A stretch of 64,000 bases of DNA from Monodelphis domestica (GCF_027887165.1 NC_077233.1:229424872-229488871); one strand, 5' to 3'. Positions 1 through 12,235 are shown, counted from the stretch's first letter. Notes: generated from the sequence alone by a model not told the origin. A program made the numbers and translations.

Positions 1-92
1 CTGTCTTCTGTCTTTTCATTCCCATTGCTTAGCACAGTACACAACGCCTAATAAATGTTATTGACTGACTGACTGACTGATATAGTCCTGTA
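1..92 (+). repeat. L2 LINE 3' tail
   Basis: It has the L2-type ending: a cagtac...cctaataaatg box followed by a short (TGAC)n tail. Confidence 0.6.
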
Positions 93-129
93 ATACAAAG
101 TGAGAATTGTGATCAGTCTCCATGCATTA

Positions 130-465
130 AAGAGGAGGAAACTGAGTCTTGAAGAGATGGGATAATCTATGACAACTATTTATTGTCAGAGTTGGGATTC
201 CAACCCAATACTCCCACTATCTCACTGTCCATCCCTAGTCCCCAAAAGCCATCCCTTACTTTGGCATGGACTATCTTTTTTACTTTTGAAAAGGGTTTCA
301 CATGCTTGATTATATCATTTTATCTTCATAATACTTCTAGAAGGTTGTAAAGGCAAGTATTATCCTTTAAATTTGTCAGGTGGGGAAATTAAGGTTCAGG
401 GGATAATGATTTACTCATGGTCAAGCAGAGTTAAGAACAGAAGCCAGGAGTTCAGCTGTTAAATT
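130..465 (-). repeat. two MIR-family SINE fragments
   Basis: The gaggaaactgag core appears near 137-150 and a second, more worn copy spans 290-465 with the gcttgattatatcattttat and cagagttaagaacagaagcc boxes. Confidence 0.5.
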
Positions 466-481
466 GATCTTTCTAAAGCAT

Positions 482-741
482 AGGGGCAGCTAGGTGACCC
501 AGGAGATAGAGTGTCTCACTTGGAGTCTGGAAGACTCATAGCGGAGAGTTTAAATCTGGTTTCAGATACTTACTAGCTTGTGTGACTTTGGGAAAGTCAC
601 TTAATCCTATGTGCCTTAGTTCCTCATCAGTAAAATGAGCTAGAGAAGGAAATGGCAAACTATTCCAATATCTTTATCAAGAAAACCCCAAATGGAGTCA
701 TGAAGAATTGGACAAGACTGATATAATGACTGAACAACAAC
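482..741 (+). repeat. Mar-1-like CORE-SINE, near full length
   Basis: It starts gggcagctaggtgac, contains the CORE segment ending in aaaatgagctagagaagg, and ends with the aaaaccccaaatggagtc and gactgaacaacaa tail typical of marsupial copies. Confidence 0.8.
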
Positions 742-744
742 CAA

Positions 745-1035
745 AAGCACAAGTCTTACCAAGTCATGCCCCTGCTCAAAAATCCTTAGTAGCTCCCTAT
801 TGCTTCTGAAATAAAATACAAACCTCTATAGTTTGGCGTTTTAAACTCCTCCATAATCTGCTTCCAATCTACCTTTTTAGTATTATTTCATATTGTTCCC
901 CTTTGGGCACTTTGGCTTCAGTTCCATGTAAATGGGACTGCCAGCTATTCTCTTCTTCTGCCTCTGGGCATCTATAGAAGCCTGAAAATTCATTCCTTCT
1001 TTATGTCTTGTCTTTTCTTCCTTTCAAAATCACTT
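745..1035 (+). repeat. L2 LINE fragment
   Basis: The order 'tcatgcccctgctcaaaaa, tagctccctattgcttctga, cctccataatctgcttccaa' is that of the L2 3' region. Confidence 0.65.
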
Positions 1036-1138
1036 CCACATTGAAACTCTAACTCATTCTTTCTGCCCTCCCACCCCTGCCCCCATTGTTAGGATTTAAT
1101 GATCTTTGTATATGCAGTTTCCTCTGGAAGGAGAATAA

Positions 1139-1280
1139 TACAGTTGTTGTGCAGTGGTGTCTGACTCTTTGTAACCCCATTTGAGGTTTTCTTGGCAAAG
1201 ATACTACAGTGATTTGCCATATTCTTCTCCAGCCCCATCTACAGATGAGGACACCGAGGCAAACAAGGGTTTGTACACAC
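1139..1280 (-). repeat. Mar-1-like SINE fragment
   Basis: The reverse complement of the SINE tail and CORE is present: gtctgactctttgtaacccc, then gatttgccat and acagatgaggacaccgaggc. Confidence 0.7.
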
Positions 1281-1764
1281 CTGAACAACAATAAAAATTA
1301 TGAACTATGAAGTGCTCTAGTTACAAACACTTTTCATGCATTTTCACAGCCAATCCTTACAACACCCTTGGGAAGGAAGTACTCTAAACGAGGTTCTCCA
1401 AGCTTTGTCTTTCTTGACATCCAAAATGCACTGGCTCCCCCTGGAAGGAGCAGGTGTTTCTATCAATCACCTCCAGCACTTTACAGCAGCAGTGTTGCTG
1501 AAACAAATGGTAGTGGTATGTGTTAACCCAGAATTCTTGATTGAGCCTCCTGTTTTTACTTGGGTTTCTCTGTAGTTAGCAACTAGTATCTTTCATTATG
1601 TGTGCTTAGCCCTGTGCCCAGGTGCCATGGAAGTCAAAAGAAAAGGGTATCTTGGATCTTATGTTAACAAATATTCCCTCATGTGTGAGACACTGTATTT
1701 ACATGTATAATGGAAAGAGTAGTAGATTTTGTGTCTCCATTTGGTTGTGTGTGTTTCTTTCTTT

Positions 1765-1958
1765 TTTTTGATCAAGATACTAGAGTGATTTGCCATTTCC
1801 CACTCCAGCTCATTTTATACCCGAGGAAACTAAATTAAATGGGGTTAAGTGACTTGCCCAAAGTCACACAGCTAGAATATATATAAGGCCATAATTTGAA
1901 CACAGTTCCTCCTGACTTCAGGCCTGGCACTATCCACTGTGATACCTGGCTGCCCACT
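1765..1958 (-). repeat. Mar-1-like SINE, tail-truncated
   Basis: Recognised by gatttgccatttcccactcc, gtcacacagctag and the reverse head ending ctggctgccca. Confidence 0.75.
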
Positions 1959-2861
1959 TGTCACTTATTCTATATTCTATAATTTGAGAATGAAAAGCTG
2001 GGATTAGAAACTATCTATGCATAGATGATTCCTAACTGTGCCCCCATCCCCAAAAAGCAGAAGTTGAAATCATGCTATCAGACAGAAAAGAATAAAAATT
2101 CACATCAGGAGAAATAAATAAACTCTACTTAAAGGTACTACAAATAAGGAACCAACATAAAAAATAAACATATAAGTGAAATAGAATATAAAATCTTAAA
2201 GGGAGAAAGTTCACTGAATCACAGAAAGTCATTTTTGCAAAATTGAAGTAGTTGCTCTTTTTTTTGTCATTTGGTACCTCTAATTATTTAAAATTAATTT
2301 TTTTGTTCTGAACTTAAACTTCCTAATATTTGGAGAATCACGTGTATGAAACTGTGATTCCTCATTTCATACTTCTTGCTCTTTTAAATATGTAATAAAT
2401 TTCACACATTACTTTCCCCTTCCCCCCAAAAAAGTCAGTTATTACCACTAGCAACAAAGGGTTATCATCAGAGTTCAATTTACCATAGTTACTTGTTTAA
2501 AAAATTCCAGAGGAGTCTTTCAGAAAAGAAAGAAAAGAAAGGGGTGTAATAAATGCTTTTGATAGACAAAAGCTTGGTTCTACTGCTAGCTTCCCAATCC
2601 TGCCTAGGTCTTATTTTGTGGCCAGTCTTTGTGCTGTGGACTCCTGACCACTCCATAATTTCCAAGGCTGTACCATCTCCCCTAGCACTATTGACCAGGA
2701 GACAAAAAGACTATGGGCTGTAATTTTATTTCAAGCCAGGAAATTGCTAAATCATGCTCCAAAAGAATGAGTCATTTGGCCCTTAAAACACTATATACTT
2801 TCCAAAGACTCCAAGGCAGGCAAGCATCTTTCTTCTAGGATCTTCTCCACTGGAAAAATCC

Positions 2862-2883
2862 AGAGAACTCTAACTCTAACTCT

Positions 2884-2959
<76 letters not shown>

Positions 2960-2984
2960 GTCTGTCTGTCTGTCTCTCTCTCAT
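2862..2984. repeat. (CT)n microsatellite with variant edges
   Basis: Roughly 60 bp of pure CT are flanked by a few CTCTAA units on the left and (TGTC)n on the right. Confidence 0.95.
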
Positions 2985-3622
2985 ACAAAAGCCTCCAGAC
3001 ATACTTGACCAGATCTCATATTTTTAAAGGAAGAGAGTGATGCCTTCATGTTTTCAAAGTTCATTTATTTACTGGTGATAGGTAAGTGATGGTACTTGGC
3101 CATCAGCCATTTCAGCAATAGAATGGGGGTGGACATTCTGGAACCCCCTTCTCTGATGCTGGGTAGTTATGGCAACCACTTGCTGAGTTTCCACTTCAGA
3201 TGTAAGCTAATGAAACCATCAACTCCCGAAAGGATCAGAAAGTAATACTCAAAGGGAGAAGAGACAGATTAAGGGAGTGTCATCTGCTAGCAAGAAAATC
3301 CAAAGAGATCACTTCTCCCACACCCATGTAAACAGGACAAAGTCCCTTATATAACTTAATGACTTAGTAAAGAAGGCCAATTTGTGTTAACTACCCACAA
3401 AGAAAAGCAACAAAGTCAGACCCTACCAAAGCCCTGTTCTTTACTCCAAGAAGCTAACCCAAATACCTTGACAAACTACAGACCTGTTTTCTGTAATCAT
3501 GCAGATGTGAATGGAACTTTGAATGGGTAAATAAATGAAAAGTCCGTTTACAGCAGACTCATTTCACAAGGTAGCCAATTGGGCTTAGAGAACGGAATAC
3601 CTTTACAAACTTTTCTAGTCCT

Positions 3623-3882
3623 CTTGCTGCTCAGTCCTTTTCAGTCTGCCTGATTCTTCGTGACCCCATTTGAGGTTTTCTTTGCAAAGATACTGCATTG
3701 GTTTGCTATTTCCTTTTCCAGCTCATTTTTTACAGATGAGGAAACGGAGGCAAACCGGTTTAAGTGACTTGCCTGGGCTCACAAAGTCCAGAAGTATCTG
3801 AGGTTGTATTTGAACTCAGAAAGATGAGTCTTCCTGACTTCAGGTCCTTTATATTATTTCCTGAGCCACCCAGTGCCTCTCT
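3623..3882 (-). repeat. Mar-1-like SINE, near full length
   Basis: It runs in reverse from the gattcttcgtgaccccattt tail through cagatgaggaaacggaggc to the ccacccagtgcct head. Confidence 0.78.
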
Positions 3883-4069
3883 CCTAGTCCTCTCAATTCA
3901 CAAACATTTATTAGCACTTTGCTAGGTTGGGGGGTTAACAAAGAAAAGAACAAAACCTGTACCTGTCTCAAGGATCTTATACCTTCATTTAGAGGTAAAA
4001 CATATACACAGATAAGTAAGTATGGTAATTTGGAGAGGAAGCATTAACAACCAGAAAATGAAGGAGGGG

Positions 4070-4470
4070 GAAGTAGTGTGATTTAGTGAACAGGGCACTG
4101 GATTTGTAGTCAGGAGGATCTGGGTTCAAATCCTAAGACATTTACTAACTATTTAACCATGGGTCTGTGATGGTGAACCTATGACACGTGTGTCAACACT
4201 GACACATGTAGCCATTTTCAATGACACGCAACCTCAGAGAAGTATGGGGCTGCATGCCGAGAAGGACGTTTTTTTCTCAAAGTGACACACCACCTGAGTT
4301 ATGCTCAGTTTTGGGGCAAATTTTGACATACCAAGCTCAAAAGGTTGCCCATCATTGCCATAGGTAGTCCACTTAAATCTGTCTGTACCTCAGTTTCCTC
4401 ATCTGTAAAATTATGAGAGTTGGGACACAACAGCCTGGAAGGTCCTCTCCAGCTCTAAATCTGTCATCTA
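4070..4470 (+). repeat. MIR-type SINE split by a hAT insertion
   Basis: The left part (tagtcaggaggatctgggttcaaat up to ttaaccatggg) and the right part (cctcagtttcctcatctgta onward) belong to one element interrupted at 4165-4357. The right end carries the usual gaaggtcctctccagctcta tail. Confidence 0.7.
4165..4357. mobile_element. non-autonomous hAT transposon (193 bp) inside a SINE
   Basis: Terminal inverted repeats ctgtgatggtgaacc and ggttgcccatcattg are flanked by 8-bp duplications ccatgggt (4157-4164) and ccataggt (4358-4365), one mismatch. An 8-bp duplication and this TIR type fit hAT, perhaps the OposCharlie group; the group name is tentative. Confidence 0.75.
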
Positions 4471-4629
4471 TAATCTAGGAGGTTCCCTTTTTTGGAAGTG
4501 TGGTCTTCATTTAGTTTCCTAATCTTTCAAATGATTCCTAGAGGATATGAGCTCTGAGCTCAGCCTAAAAAGTTAAGGATTCTAAGAAGGAACAATAAAG
4601 ATGGAGCCTCGAAAAGAAAAAATTCTAGA

Positions 4630-4800
4630 ATGTTAGAACAGATGAAATCTAATATCTTCTTCATTTGAAGGAGGAGAAAACTTAAAATGAGATGTGAAAT
4701 GACCTGCCTGTTGCCACAAAGCTAGTTTGTGGCAGAGTTAAAGTTAGAACCTAGATCTTCTACCTCCAGTTCCTGACTCTATGCACTGCAACATATTGCA
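4630..4800 (-). repeat. MIR SINE
   Basis: A worn MIR core: aggaggagaaaacttaaaat, ccacaaagctagtttgtggc, ctagatcttctacctccagt. Confidence 0.55.
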
Positions 4801-4985
4801 TATATTTTTAGACTTGTCTGATATATAAATTGATTTTGCTGATCTCTCCCACTCCTTTTTTTTTCTTTAAAAAGTATGATTCGTTATAAGGGATGATTCT
4901 ATGAAAGGGAAGAATGGATTCTGGAAGAAAATCTGACCATGTAAGGAAAATAAAAAAGAATTTCTTAAAGAGAATGGGGGGAGGG

Positions 4986-5177
4986 GGGCTGGTAGAACAG
5001 TAGATAGAGAGCATCAGGTCTGGAGTCAGGAAGACATGGGTTCAAATCTGTCCTCAGACATTTTCTAGCTGTGTGTCCCTAGGCAAATCACTTAACCCTA
5101 ATTGCCTAGTCCTTCCCATTTTTCTGTCTTAGAATTGATACTAAGGCAGAAGGTAAAAGTTAAAAAAACAAAAAAGG
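4986..5177 (+). repeat. tRNA-derived marsupial SINE (type ending gaaggtaa), older copy
   Basis: The head ggttcaaatctgtcctcaga is followed by cctaattgcctagtccttcc and an ending agaattgatactaaggcaga plus an A-rich tail. It belongs to the same family as the copies at 48790, 51393 and 57928 but is more diverged. Confidence 0.7.
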
Positions 5178-5754
5178 ACCTAAACCTTCCCTTTTTTGGA
5201 AGTGTGGTCTTCACTTAGTTTCCTAATGTTTCAAATGAAGATGATAATATTTGCACTGCCTACTTTATAGCATTGCTTGGGTAATTTATTATTTCCAATG
5301 TATCATATCATGCCATCAGCTTCAGTCAAACCAGTCAACAGTTCCCTGAAAATACTATATACCCTCACATCTTCACACCTCATTTTATGCTGGAATCCTC
5401 TCTGGTCATTTATCTGTCTTATCTTTCCAGACACTACTAGAATCTGAGTCATACTTCCTTTTAGCCTTCTCCCCATCCCAACCCTGTTCACCCTGAAGCT
5501 CACTATATAGTTCAGTTGAAGCAGACTTATCATCTAAAACACGGTGGAAAAGAGACCCAAAATCAAAAGCTCTGAGAATGAATCCCCATATTCCTCTTAC
5601 TCTCTGTGTGAAATCTGGGAAGACCCTTCCATATCTGAGCCTGTTTCTTTATAAAATTCTTTCTAAGACTACCAACCTAGATCTAAAATCCTATTATCCA
5701 GTCAACTGGGACTTAGTATATTTTATCTTTTATCATATTTCTTTTGTTATTAAT

Positions 5755-5990
5755 AAGACATTTATACAGTTCTTTGAAGACTGCATCGTTTTATATACAT
5801 TATCTGATTTGAACCTCATAGCAATGCTGTGTGGGAGGTTATGCCCTTAAGATGATCCCCATTTTACAGATGCTGAAACTAGAGGCTAAAAGTGATTAAG
5901 TGATTTGTCAGTGGACCAACAGCTAGTAATCGTCAGTGGCTGGATTTGAACCCAGATCTTTTGACTCCACAATGACTCTCTGTATGTGTT
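5755..5990 (-). repeat. MIR SINE
   Basis: The string ttatatacattatctgattt, the ccattttacagatgctgaaa core and the ggatttgaacccagatcttt box identify a MIR in reverse. Confidence 0.65.
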
Positions 5991-6154
5991 ATGGCCAGGC
6001 AGTCCTGAAAGCAAGATTATGTGATAAACCTCTTTCTGTCCTGAAGACAATGAAGAGGGCTTTGTATACAGAGGACATGGTATATATCTACTGTTGAATA
6101 AGATATAGATTTGCCTTCCAAAACTAATGAAACAGAAAATGTTAGCTGGAAAGG

Positions 6155-6382
6155 ACTTGTTCACTTGTGTCTGACTCTTCATGAGCTCATTTGGGATTTT
6201 CTTGACAGAGATACTAGAGTGGTTTGCCATTTCCTTCTCAGCTCATTTTACAGATGACAAAACTGAGGAAACAGGGTTAAGTGAGGGAGTCTTGATAAGT
6301 AAGTATTTGAAGCTGGATTTGAACTCAGGTCTTCCTCACTCCAGGCCTGGCACTCTATCCACTGTGCCACCTTGCTGCCCCA
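6155..6382 (-). repeat. Mar-1-like SINE
   Basis: It runs in reverse from tgtctgactcttcatgagct to cactgtgccaccttgctgcc. Confidence 0.8.
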
Positions 6383-6479
6383 TAGTGGACTTTAGTGACT
6401 AATTAATTCACTAAATACTTATTGGGTGCCTTGAAGCCTGCTAGGTGATTAATTTAATAAGCATGATAAAAAAATGTGT

Positions 6480-6690
6480 AAGACATTTCCATATCCCAAC
6501 ACCTCATTTTATGAATAAGGAAATAAGTCACACTGATATTGACACTTTCAGTTTGCAAAACACTTTTTTCACAGTAACCAGGTGAAAGTTGAATTATTAT
6601 TCGTATTTTACAGATGAGGAGACTGAGGTCCTTTACAATTAAATGACTAAAATTGCATGAGCCTTTGCACCACATCCTGTTGCCTCTTGA
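6480..6690 (-). repeat. MIR-type SINE
   Basis: It contains ttttacagatgaggagactg and a flanking gtttgcaaaacactttttt motif. Confidence 0.5.
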
Positions 6691-7879
6691 AAACTAAGGT
6701 CCACTGAAGTTAACAATGGCCAGTAAGTTTGAGGGTGAGGGGAAGGTAGGAAGCCCTCTAAGTTGCTCACTGACCATGAGTCTTATACACTGAGCTGCTT
6801 GCTATGTGATTTTAGCTTCCCTACTTTACTAAAACAGTATAGAATGGTGGGGTGAACAAAGAATTCTAGTCCTGTCTTGATCAGTAAGTCGCTGAGTGAC
6901 TGGCAAAGTCAATCCTTCTCTTCCTCTGTCCCTCAGGTTTTTGTTTTTGTTTTTCTCTCAAACCTCCAAGGTTCCTCTGCAGTCCTGGGTGTAGAATAAG
7001 CTCTATTTTCCCAAGAGCTGCCTGACTCCACTTCCCGGGAGCCCTTCCCTCCTCTAAGGACTCCGGTCTTCTTTCAAACTGCTTGTGCCCAAAGGGTGAA
7101 AACACTTATGAGAGGTTCAAGTTCAGAGAAATGCAGCCTCTGAGACCTTTCTCTACCGAAGTGGGGGAAGTGTGTCTACTCTGATGGGCAGGAACGGAGC
7201 AAGCCCACAACAGAGATTAAATTTTCTATCCCAAAACAGAGGCAAGAAAATTCTCTCAAGCCTCAATTACTCCCGTTACCCTAGTGCAATCCCCCAGCTG
7301 TCAACTTGGAAGTCAATTGCAGTAACAAAGCCAGCTCAGACCTAGGTTTCTCCTCCCATTGGGTAACCAGCATGCATGTTAATAGCCTTATTAGCCGCCT
7401 CCACAGACCCAGCACCTTCTCCTTTTAAAATGCAAATACAAAAAGAACCCCCCCCCCCCAACCAAAGCTGCAAAGATAAATCTTCACAGCTCTGACTACC
7501 TAGATCATTCAGAAGAAGAAAAAAAAACACAAATACCCATCTTTGGCCTCAATCACTAAGGAATTGTGGAGGTCCACTTTTTTTTGCGGATTTGGGAGAC
7601 TCCAGGAAGGCTAGAAACCACTCCTGGGAGGCTTCTGTCTCCCAGATGTTCGGGGATGGTCTGTCCCCAGCGTTCCTCCTTTGCCCAGATACTGGATTTA
7701 GCTGACTGAAACAATTACACTTTCATTGTCATTGTCATTACTACCACCTAATTTAAGCCCTCGGCAATCAAAACACAGGCAGAGAACTGAGTCAAGCATG
7801 GCATAAGAAGGAACCCTCCCTCCATCTAATTCAATGTCTTTCCATTTGGAAACACGTTAAGCGCCTACTGTGGGCGGAA

Positions 7880-8850
7880 CGCAGTGCTAGCGGAGAAAGG
7901 ACACCCTCACTTTGCATACACCGAGAGCAGCGAGAGGCTGACGGCTCCCTCAGCAATGGAATGATCTGGCCTCCTCCTCAACCCCTTTTATAGGGGTACA
8001 CTGGAGCGGGGGGGGGGGGGGAAAGGGGGAGGGTCGCTGCGGATTTCTTCCAAACTGGAGGCTTTTATCGGAAAAGGAAAAGTAACTCAATAACAGAGAA
8101 AATGTAGAAGGCTGCCCTGCCGAAATGCACTGGGCTGCTTATCCTTTTGTCCCTTGTTCCCCGCCCTAGTCCCACACCGCACCACAGCCCCCACAGACCC
8201 TCTTTTCTTTCACCAGGCCTACGCACCTTCCGCAGGCAAGCAACCGCCGCAGCCCCAGACGACTGCCAGGAAGCAGAGGAGTTTGTAGCTTCTCTCGCCT
8301 AGGAGCTCCAGGGTGCACGACAGGCAGGCCCCGCAAACGTCTCGGGGCTGGGGGTGGGGGGCGGCAAGCCGGGCGCTTGTTGCGGCTCGGGAAAGGCGGG
8401 CGAGTGGCGCGCGACGGCCGGGATGGAACGTTCCCGGGAAAGAGCGAGCCCCGGGGCTCGGTAGAGGGGAACAAGCAGAGGAGCTGAGAGAGAGAGTGCA
8501 GCGACCGAGGTGGAATCCAGAGCCCGAGCCAGCTGGTGCAGAGCCCCAGGAGATAGAGAGGTGTGCAACCGACGCCGCCTGGCCGCGAGCCTAGTCCGGG
8601 AGCTAAAGCGGGGGCGGTACCGAGGAGAAGCTTGGCGGGGCTGCGAGCTGTCACATGCGCACAGACCCTCGGTAGGGACCGAGGCTCCGGTGCTTTTCTG
8701 CCTAGCGTCAAGAACCTTCGCCTCGGGATTGGCAGATACTCGGGGAGGGAGGGGTCAATTGGCTCCGGGGCGGAGTCACTCCGCATACAACTCCTCCCTC
8801 AGCCCCCAGCTAGCTAGATTGACTACTCTGCAGTCTTCCGAGATTTCGGT
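7880..8850 (-). promoter_or_regulatory. EEF2K: CpG island, probable EEF2K promoter and first exon
   Basis: This is the strongest CpG-rich stretch of the window, with GC boxes at 8610-8617 (GGGGGCGG) and near 8768. No exon homology can be seen because exon 1 of EEF2K is non-coding in human. The assignment rests on gene order: in human, EEF2K starts about 10 kb beyond a tRNA-Leu(UAG), and here the island is about 10 kb beyond the tRNA on the side opposite SDR42E2. Direction (minus) follows from that order. A good donor AAG|GTGCGTAG reads on the minus strand with its exon ending at 8227. Confidence 0.55.
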
Positions 8851-9039
8851 ACTTCTAACCCCTGGGGCTGTTCACTTTAGGTACTATGTAAAAGCCTCGA
8901 GCAGTTTATTTATATGATGCAATTTGAGTGGAAGAGAAGAAAGGAAAGAAAATAGACTATTAAAAAATATAATTTCTAGGAAGTCTGAAATCCACCATTC
9001 ACTTCCTTCTTGAGAACTGTAGACTTTTTTTCTTGTTTA

Positions 9040-9535
9040 GTAGTCTTTCCCCATGCCTGGAACGCTCTCTCTCCTCTGCTCGGACTACTGAATTTCCTGG
9101 CTTCTTTTAAGTCCCAACTATAATTTCACCTTCCATGGGAAGTCTTCCCTAATCCCTCTTTTAATTATTCTATCTAGTAAAAGAAATCCGATTGCACTTC
9201 CTCAGAGATATTTCATTTTTGAATCTTTGTACCAGCTATCAGTCTCCCATGCCTGGAATGTATCCCCTCCTGATATCTGATGTTTTGTTATCTTAGCTTT
9301 TTTCCAGGAGGCCTTTCCTGGTCCTACTTTGAAAACATCTTGTCCCACCCATCACTCTGTATATAATTTTTTACTTATTGTATCCATCCAATGTTAGCTC
9401 AATAGAATATAAATTCCTTGAGGTCCACAGATAGGAGCTGGTTGCTTTTTGTTTTTGTTTTTAATCTTTGCATCTCTACCATCTAGCACAATGCCTAGCA
9501 GAACTTAACAAATTATTGTTTAATGAATGTACCAC
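9040..9535 (+). repeat. L2 LINE 3' region, one or two copies
   Basis: The boxes ccatgcctggaacgctctct and catctagcacaatgcctagc are at the positions expected for L2, ending in taatgaatg. Confidence 0.65.
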
Positions 9536-9962
9536 ACTTTGAGGAAAATGCTAGTTTCTCCTGGCTAGATGATTCCATCAGAGGGACAAAAACTTGATTG
9601 GGTTCTTCATTGTATATTAAATACTTATGAGTGGACTATTCCAGGTTATTTCAAAAAGCAGGATGGTACAGAAGAGTACCTACCAGTTTAATGCTGAAAT
9701 CTCCCACGTATTTCCACTTACCCCCCTCCTCTAGAGTGTTAGCAAAGGGGCTAATTTCTTTTGGAATTGTGGAAAGGAGGAGGAAAAAAGCAGAGCCAGG
9801 AGAGGACAGCTGGTTGCCATAAAAGTGAATCCAAGTTAGTGTGGATGAATTGTATACAAATTAAGCTGGGGAGGATACTGTGTTGCTGAAACCCATGCAA
9901 AGTGAAGACATGAGACAATGATTCATTTCCCTTCCCTTCTTTTCTTTTCCTTTCCTTATTTA

Positions 9963-10240
9963 TGAGTCAGCTAGATGGCACAGTGGATTAATACAGTCCC
10001 TGACACATAATAAAAGACTTAGTGTTTGCTGATTGAGAGCTGGATCTGGTGCCTGGAAGACCTGAGTTCAAATGCAACCTCAAGTACTTCTTGGCTGTGT
10101 GACTCTAGGCCAAGTCTGCCTTAATTTCCTTAACTCTAAAGTGGGAATTATAATAGCTCCTACATCTAGGGTTGTAGTAAGAATCAAATGAAATAATATT
10201 TGCAATAGTACTGTGAGCACTTAATAAATGCTTGTTCCCT
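9963..10240 (+). repeat. MIR/Ther-type SINE with inserted segment
   Basis: It has the head gtcagctagatggcacagtg, the tRNA-like gagttcaaatgcaacctcaa and the ending atcaaatgaaataatatttg plus cttaataaatgcttg. Confidence 0.65.
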
Positions 10241-10712
10241 TTACTTTTTCTTTTGAGCATGTCACTCCCTCCCCACATCCAGCTTATTCTTTTTTCTTAA
10301 AAGTTTATTCACTCTTTTGTATTTAAATATTTGTATTTAAATTAAAGTACTTAAATATTTCATTTCAAGCCAGAAAATATGATAAAGATTCATTTTCATA
10401 TTACTAAACTATGAATTGCTGTTCAAATGCAATCTGGAGCAATCTGGAGGCCTAGGAGAAAGAAGGGAGAGGAGAAAAAGAAAGATAGTTATTTAAAACC
10501 ACAGCATTTTGCCAGATCTCTAGGCTCGGGGCTTAGAGCTAGAAGAAAGAGTTATTGATTTATTTTTTACAACTTTCCAGGATAGATAGATACTTTTCCC
10601 TAGATTTCTCTTGAAAAATGAGTTGGTAGCAGTGTCAGGGCAGCAACTGAGTCCAACTGATATTGAGGTAGACATCCATTATTTTCCCAGGTTACTCCTC
10701 AAAGGAAGGTTC

Positions 10713-10916
10713 CAGTGATGGCAAACCTTTTAGAGACTGAGTGTCCAAACTACAAACTTTGGGGAGAGGGGAAGGGGAGCAGCTCTGCCCCATGTCCCTC
10801 TGGCTTTCATGTAACAAACTCTGGTGAATATTGTGCTGGGGTGATGGCAGGCATGCCCACAGAGAGAGTTCTGAGTGTCCCCTTCTGGCACATATGCCAT
10901 AGGTTCACCAACACCG
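10713..10916. mobile_element. non-autonomous hAT transposon, worn
   Basis: The left end cagtgatggcaaacctttta and the right end aggttcaccaacaccg are imperfect inverted repeats of the same family as the element at 38626-38826. No convincing 8-bp duplication remains. Confidence 0.6.
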
Positions 10917-11094
10917 TTCTAGGAGACTGACTAGAAAGTCATACCCAAGTGGAAGAGTAGCTCAGCCTACAAATAGGTTGGAGGGAATTAAGAGTGACTG
11001 ACACCTACCTGGATACTCCTTAGATCAGGATAAATCACCATTACCATTGTTAGAATGATAGAATAATATCAGACCATTTTAGCAAGAGAATTTC

Positions 11095-11260
11095 ACTGAC
11101 AGTTAATTTCAATAAAATTCAGTAAATATTTATTAAATGCCTACTTTTTGCTAGGCACTGTGCCAAGTGCTGGAGATACAAAAAGAAGCAAAAGACAGTC
11201 CCTGCTCTCAAGGAGCTTGCAAACTAATTATCAGGAACAAAATATATACAGGAAATATCA
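11095..11260 (+). repeat. head of an ancient interspersed repeat ('repeat X')
   Basis: It shows the box tattaaatgcctactttttg, ggcactgtgccaagtgctgg, cctgctctcaaggagcttgc. The same box order recurs at 19515, 20520, 49725, 58255 and 60440. Confidence 0.55.
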
Positions 11261-11916
11261 CCAAATAGCATCTGGTTTCTGAGATAAGATAGTAGGCAGC
11301 TAAATTAGTCAAAAACTAGGAAGTTGGTGAGTCATAAGACCTGTTTGAGCTAAACAGATCTCTTCTTGGTCATGTGACTCCTGAGCATTCTATTTCATTT
11401 TCTATGTCAATGAGCCTATTTTCTTACCCGAAAAATGGGGAGAAGGCTATCTGCCAACTCATAGTGTTTTGTGGGGAAAGTACTCTATATACTCTAAAGC
11501 CCTATATAAAAGTAAATTATAATAACAATAACATTTTTATGTTAAATAAAGGATCCTAAAGTATTCATTCCACTCATCCCACTTCATTACTGGTTTCAGA
11601 TGTGGGAAAGGAAAGCAAGTTTGGAACATCACATGATTCTACAGAAGGATTCCATCCCAGCTTTGCTGCTGGCTGGGTAAGTGGTTCTGAGCAGGTTTCC
11701 CTGGCTTCTCTGATTCTTATTTTCCTTATATGTAATGTAGGGAGGGGGAGAAAATAGTAACAACCTCTTTAACAAGCTGAAGTAGGAACAGAAAACAGCT
11801 TCTAGAGAAGTTGTATGGAAAATCCTCAGATGGCAGATCAGGACAGTCAATATGAGTGAATGCAAATTATAGTCAAATTATATACACATATCCCTGGGAC
11901 CTTGATCACAACTTTA

Positions 11917-12040
11917 CCTTTTTTTTTTTTAATTAGATGATTTAGAATATTTTTCCATGGTTGCAAGACTCATGTTCTTTCCTTCCCTTCCCCCTAACCC
12001 CATCCTGTATCTGACACGCAGTTCCACTGGGTTTAACCTG
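11917..12040 (-). mobile_element. L1 3' tail (5'-truncated insertion)
   Basis: It carries the marsupial L1 3' end in reverse (poly-T, then ttagaatatttttccatggt and cagttccactgggtttaac). It is flanked by ttgatcacaacttta (11902-11916) and ttgatcataacttta (12041-12055), a 15-bp target duplication with one mismatch. Confidence 0.85.
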
Positions 12041-12235
12041 TTGATCATAACTTTAGATCCTGTGTTGAAATTAACTAGATTTGGGTGGGTGGGTGGGATT
12101 TAAAAAACCCCTGAAAGTGATGGCTTAATAGAGGAACTCACTTTTCAACAAAACCCTTAGGACAGAAAGATTGAGAGGCATTAGCCTAAGAGAAGTCTTC
12201 AAAAATGCAGGTAACCCATGAACGTTTTTTAAATT

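Larger units (their letters stand above)
1..7880. other. gene-free repeat-rich stretch, probably EEF2K intron 1
   Basis: No exon or conserved reading frame is visible on either strand. The stretch holds MIR, Mar-1-like and L2 fragments, one small hAT and a CT microsatellite (listed separately). Reading it as an EEF2K intron depends entirely on the CpG island at 7.9-8.85 kb being that gene's promoter. Confidence 0.45.

Noticed and set aside
2866-2889. CTCTAA units resembling an interstitial telomere repeat
   Set aside because: The unit is CTCTAA, not CCCTAA, with only three or four copies at the edge of a CT microsatellite.
8166-8786. 206-codon open frame on the minus strand in the CpG island, plus shorter overlapping frames
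   Set aside because: The island lacks stops because it is GC-rich. The product is Pro/Arg-rich with no domain, and several frames are open at once.
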